Positions 13,542-14,360 of a DNA stretch of 14,360 bases are shown in pieces; within the stretch, counting starts at the first letter, position 1; the number at the start of each line of letters is the position of its first letter. The stretch is from Pseudomonadota bacterium (lineage in GTDB: Bacteria; Pseudomonadota; Alphaproteobacteria; Sphingomonadales; Sphingomonadaceae). The stretch covers positions 1 through 14,360 of the forward strand of contig JAEXAY010000053.1 in NCBI GenBank assembly GCA_023457895.1, given 5' to 3'. Made by a program: the position numbers and the translations under genes. The notes under the pieces are model-generated. The model searched no databases, had not been told where the DNA came from, and saw only the letters and a program-made list of their open reading frames with translations.

Positions 13542-14018
13542 ATGAAAGCAATCGCCAGGGCCACGCTGGTGGCGGGAACACTTGATATCCTGTCGGCGAT
13601 CGCCTTTGCCGGGATGGCGGGAATGGGTCCGGTTGCGCTGCTCCAGTTCGTTGCAAGCGGCCCGTTCGGCGATCAGGCCAAGTCAGGTGGAGGCTGGGCG
13701 CTTGCCGGCCTCCTCGTCCATTTCGCGATCATGGCCTGCATGGTGGCCGCCTATTATCTCGCGGCGCGGCGCTGGCCCGCGCTCAACCGCCGCCCGCTAT
13801 GGTCGGGTGCGCTTTACGGCGTGCTGCTGTGGTTCATCATGTACTGGATCGTGCGGCCGCTGCGCTGGCCCGCGATGGCGCTCCCCGCCGCCTGGGCCGG
13901 AATGCCGGTGGAGAAGGTTGCGTGGAGCATCGGCAATGCGCTGTTTTCGCATTGCCTCCTCGTCGGCATTCCGATCGCGCTGATGACCGCCCGCGCGCTA
14001 CGCGGTCCGTCCGGCTGA
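13542..14018 (+). CDS. Four-helix inner-membrane protein, unknown function
   Basis: This 158-residue hydrophobic protein has four predicted membrane helices at ~8-28, 52-74, 86-104 and 130-150, and short basic loops (RRWPALNRRP, RPLRWPA) that should face the cytoplasm. The arrangement of a G-rich helix, a VHF-containing helix ending in YYLAARRWP, then WSGALYGVLLWFIMY, reminds me of the YagU/DUF1440 membrane family. The resemblance is weak and I would not name it so without a profile search. ATG 13542 lacks a clear Shine-Dalgarno. Coding bias fits the neighbours. Its stop abuts that of the next gene on the other strand. Confidence 0.75.
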   Translation: MKAIARATLVAGTLDILSAIAFAGMAGMGPVALLQFVASGPFGDQAKSGGGWALAGLLVHFAIMACMVAAYYLAARRWPALNRRPLWSGALYGVLLWFIMYWIVRPLRWPAMALPAAWAGMPVEKVAWSIGNALFSHCLLVGIPIALMTARALRGPSG

Positions 14019-14360
14019 TCAGGCAGCCTTTGCCAGCAGATTATAGGGATCAACCCCGCCTTCGCGCCACACCGCATGCGCTTTGGCATAATGGTGTGCC
14101 GGGGTGATGTTGAGGCGGCGGCGCGCTTCGTCAACCGGCAGCGCGAGCAGTTCCCTGATCGATTGTTCGACAAGGCGCGGACAGGCCTTGCCGAGCCGCT
14201 GGCCTTCGCGGATCGCGCGCAGAACCGGCGCCGCCCCCTTGGTGTTCTGCCGGATATTCAAACCCGCCATATAACCGATGAACAGATGGGCGATGCTCGG
14301 CTGCTGGCTGTAGGTAAAGGCGAGCACACAGGCTTCCCCCAGCGCGTCGCGGCCATAGCC
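14019..14360 (-). CDS. Uncharacterised protein, 3' part only (5' end beyond window)
   Basis: The frame is open from the right edge (first codons read GYGRDALGEAC) to the TGA at 14019-14021, at least 113 codons. A GTG at 14327 could serve as a start, but the protein-like sequence before it makes it more likely that the gene continues outside the window. The product looks helical and soluble, with LFIGYMAGLNIRQNTKGAAP, VLRAIREGQRLGKACPRLVEQSIRELLALPVDEARRRL, and a C-terminus with HHYAKAHAVW. I do not recognise a family. It converges with the four-helix membrane protein with zero bases between stops. Confidence 0.65.
   Translation of the reverse strand, partial: GYGRDALGEACVLAFTYSQQPSIAHLFIGYMAGLNIRQNTKGAAPVLRAIREGQRLGKACPRLVEQSIRELLALPVDEARRRLNITPAHHYAKAHAVWREGGVDPYNLLAKAA

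Noticed and set aside
10883..13564. An 893-codon open frame on the minus strand covering purL antisense and running into xseB.
   Set aside because: Its codons are exact reverse complements of purL codons, so a stop would need TTA, CTA or TCA in purL, all avoided in this GC-rich genome. The product is low-complexity (R/H/D/A-rich) with no recognisable domain until the xseB portion.
1..14360. CRISPR array, insertion sequence, integrase/attachment site, toxin-antitoxin or defence genes.
   Set aside because: I found no spaced repeat array, no transposase or recombinase motifs, no long terminal inverted repeats, and no tRNA in the window.

Overview
The window is GC-rich DNA from an alphaproteobacterium, most likely a sphingomonad (Sphingomonadaceae, Sphingopyxis/Sphingomonas-like). 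The evidence is the 5' end of a 16S rRNA gene with a sphingomonad-type V1 region and conserved flanks, codons that nearly always end in G or C, an xseB-ispA-coaD-cyclophilin-queA order of alphaproteobacterial type, and a sphingomonad-style IIVTA motif in one secreted protein. This assignment comes from reading, not from a database search.

Positions 1-577: the left edge holds the first ~118 nt of a minus-strand 16S gene. Its control region is unusually readable: AT-rich UP element, TTGACG / 17 nt / TATATG promoter, GC-rich discriminator, boxB-like hairpin, boxA and a ~190-nt leader. The promoter spacer contains an eight-base G:C run, and two copies of an 11-bp word flank the promoter.

Positions 578-3506: a Wzx/MATE-type polysaccharide flippase (+) converges with a family 2 glycosyltransferase (-), with 9 bp between them. 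A two-CBS-domain protein lies upstream of the glycosyltransferase on the same strand, separated from it by a good hairpin. The first two suggest a small surface-polysaccharide locus.

Positions 3643-4392: a two-gene + strand unit encodes a small two-helix membrane protein of unknown function and a YciA-type acyl-CoA thioesterase.

Positions 4421-11137: a long run of minus-strand genes in the order xseB, ispA, coaD, lipoprotein cyclophilin, queA and two tandem secreted DUF4139-type proteins. xseB-ispA-coaD are tightly coupled (9-bp gap, then a 1-nt TAATG overlap). They link exonuclease VII, isoprenoid and CoA synthesis. The DUF4139 genes sit where many alphaproteobacteria carry tgt after queA.

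Positions 11225-14360: purL (FGAM synthase, + strand) is divergent from xseB. A four-helix membrane protein follows it, and then a gene of unknown function runs off the right edge on the minus strand. The stop codons of these last two genes abut inside TGATCA.

Most of the window is housekeeping. I see no defence system, mobile element or CRISPR array. The items most worth a second look are the homopolymer inside the rRNA promoter spacer, the 11-bp repeats around that promoter, and the TonB-box-like motif in the middle of the second DUF4139 protein.
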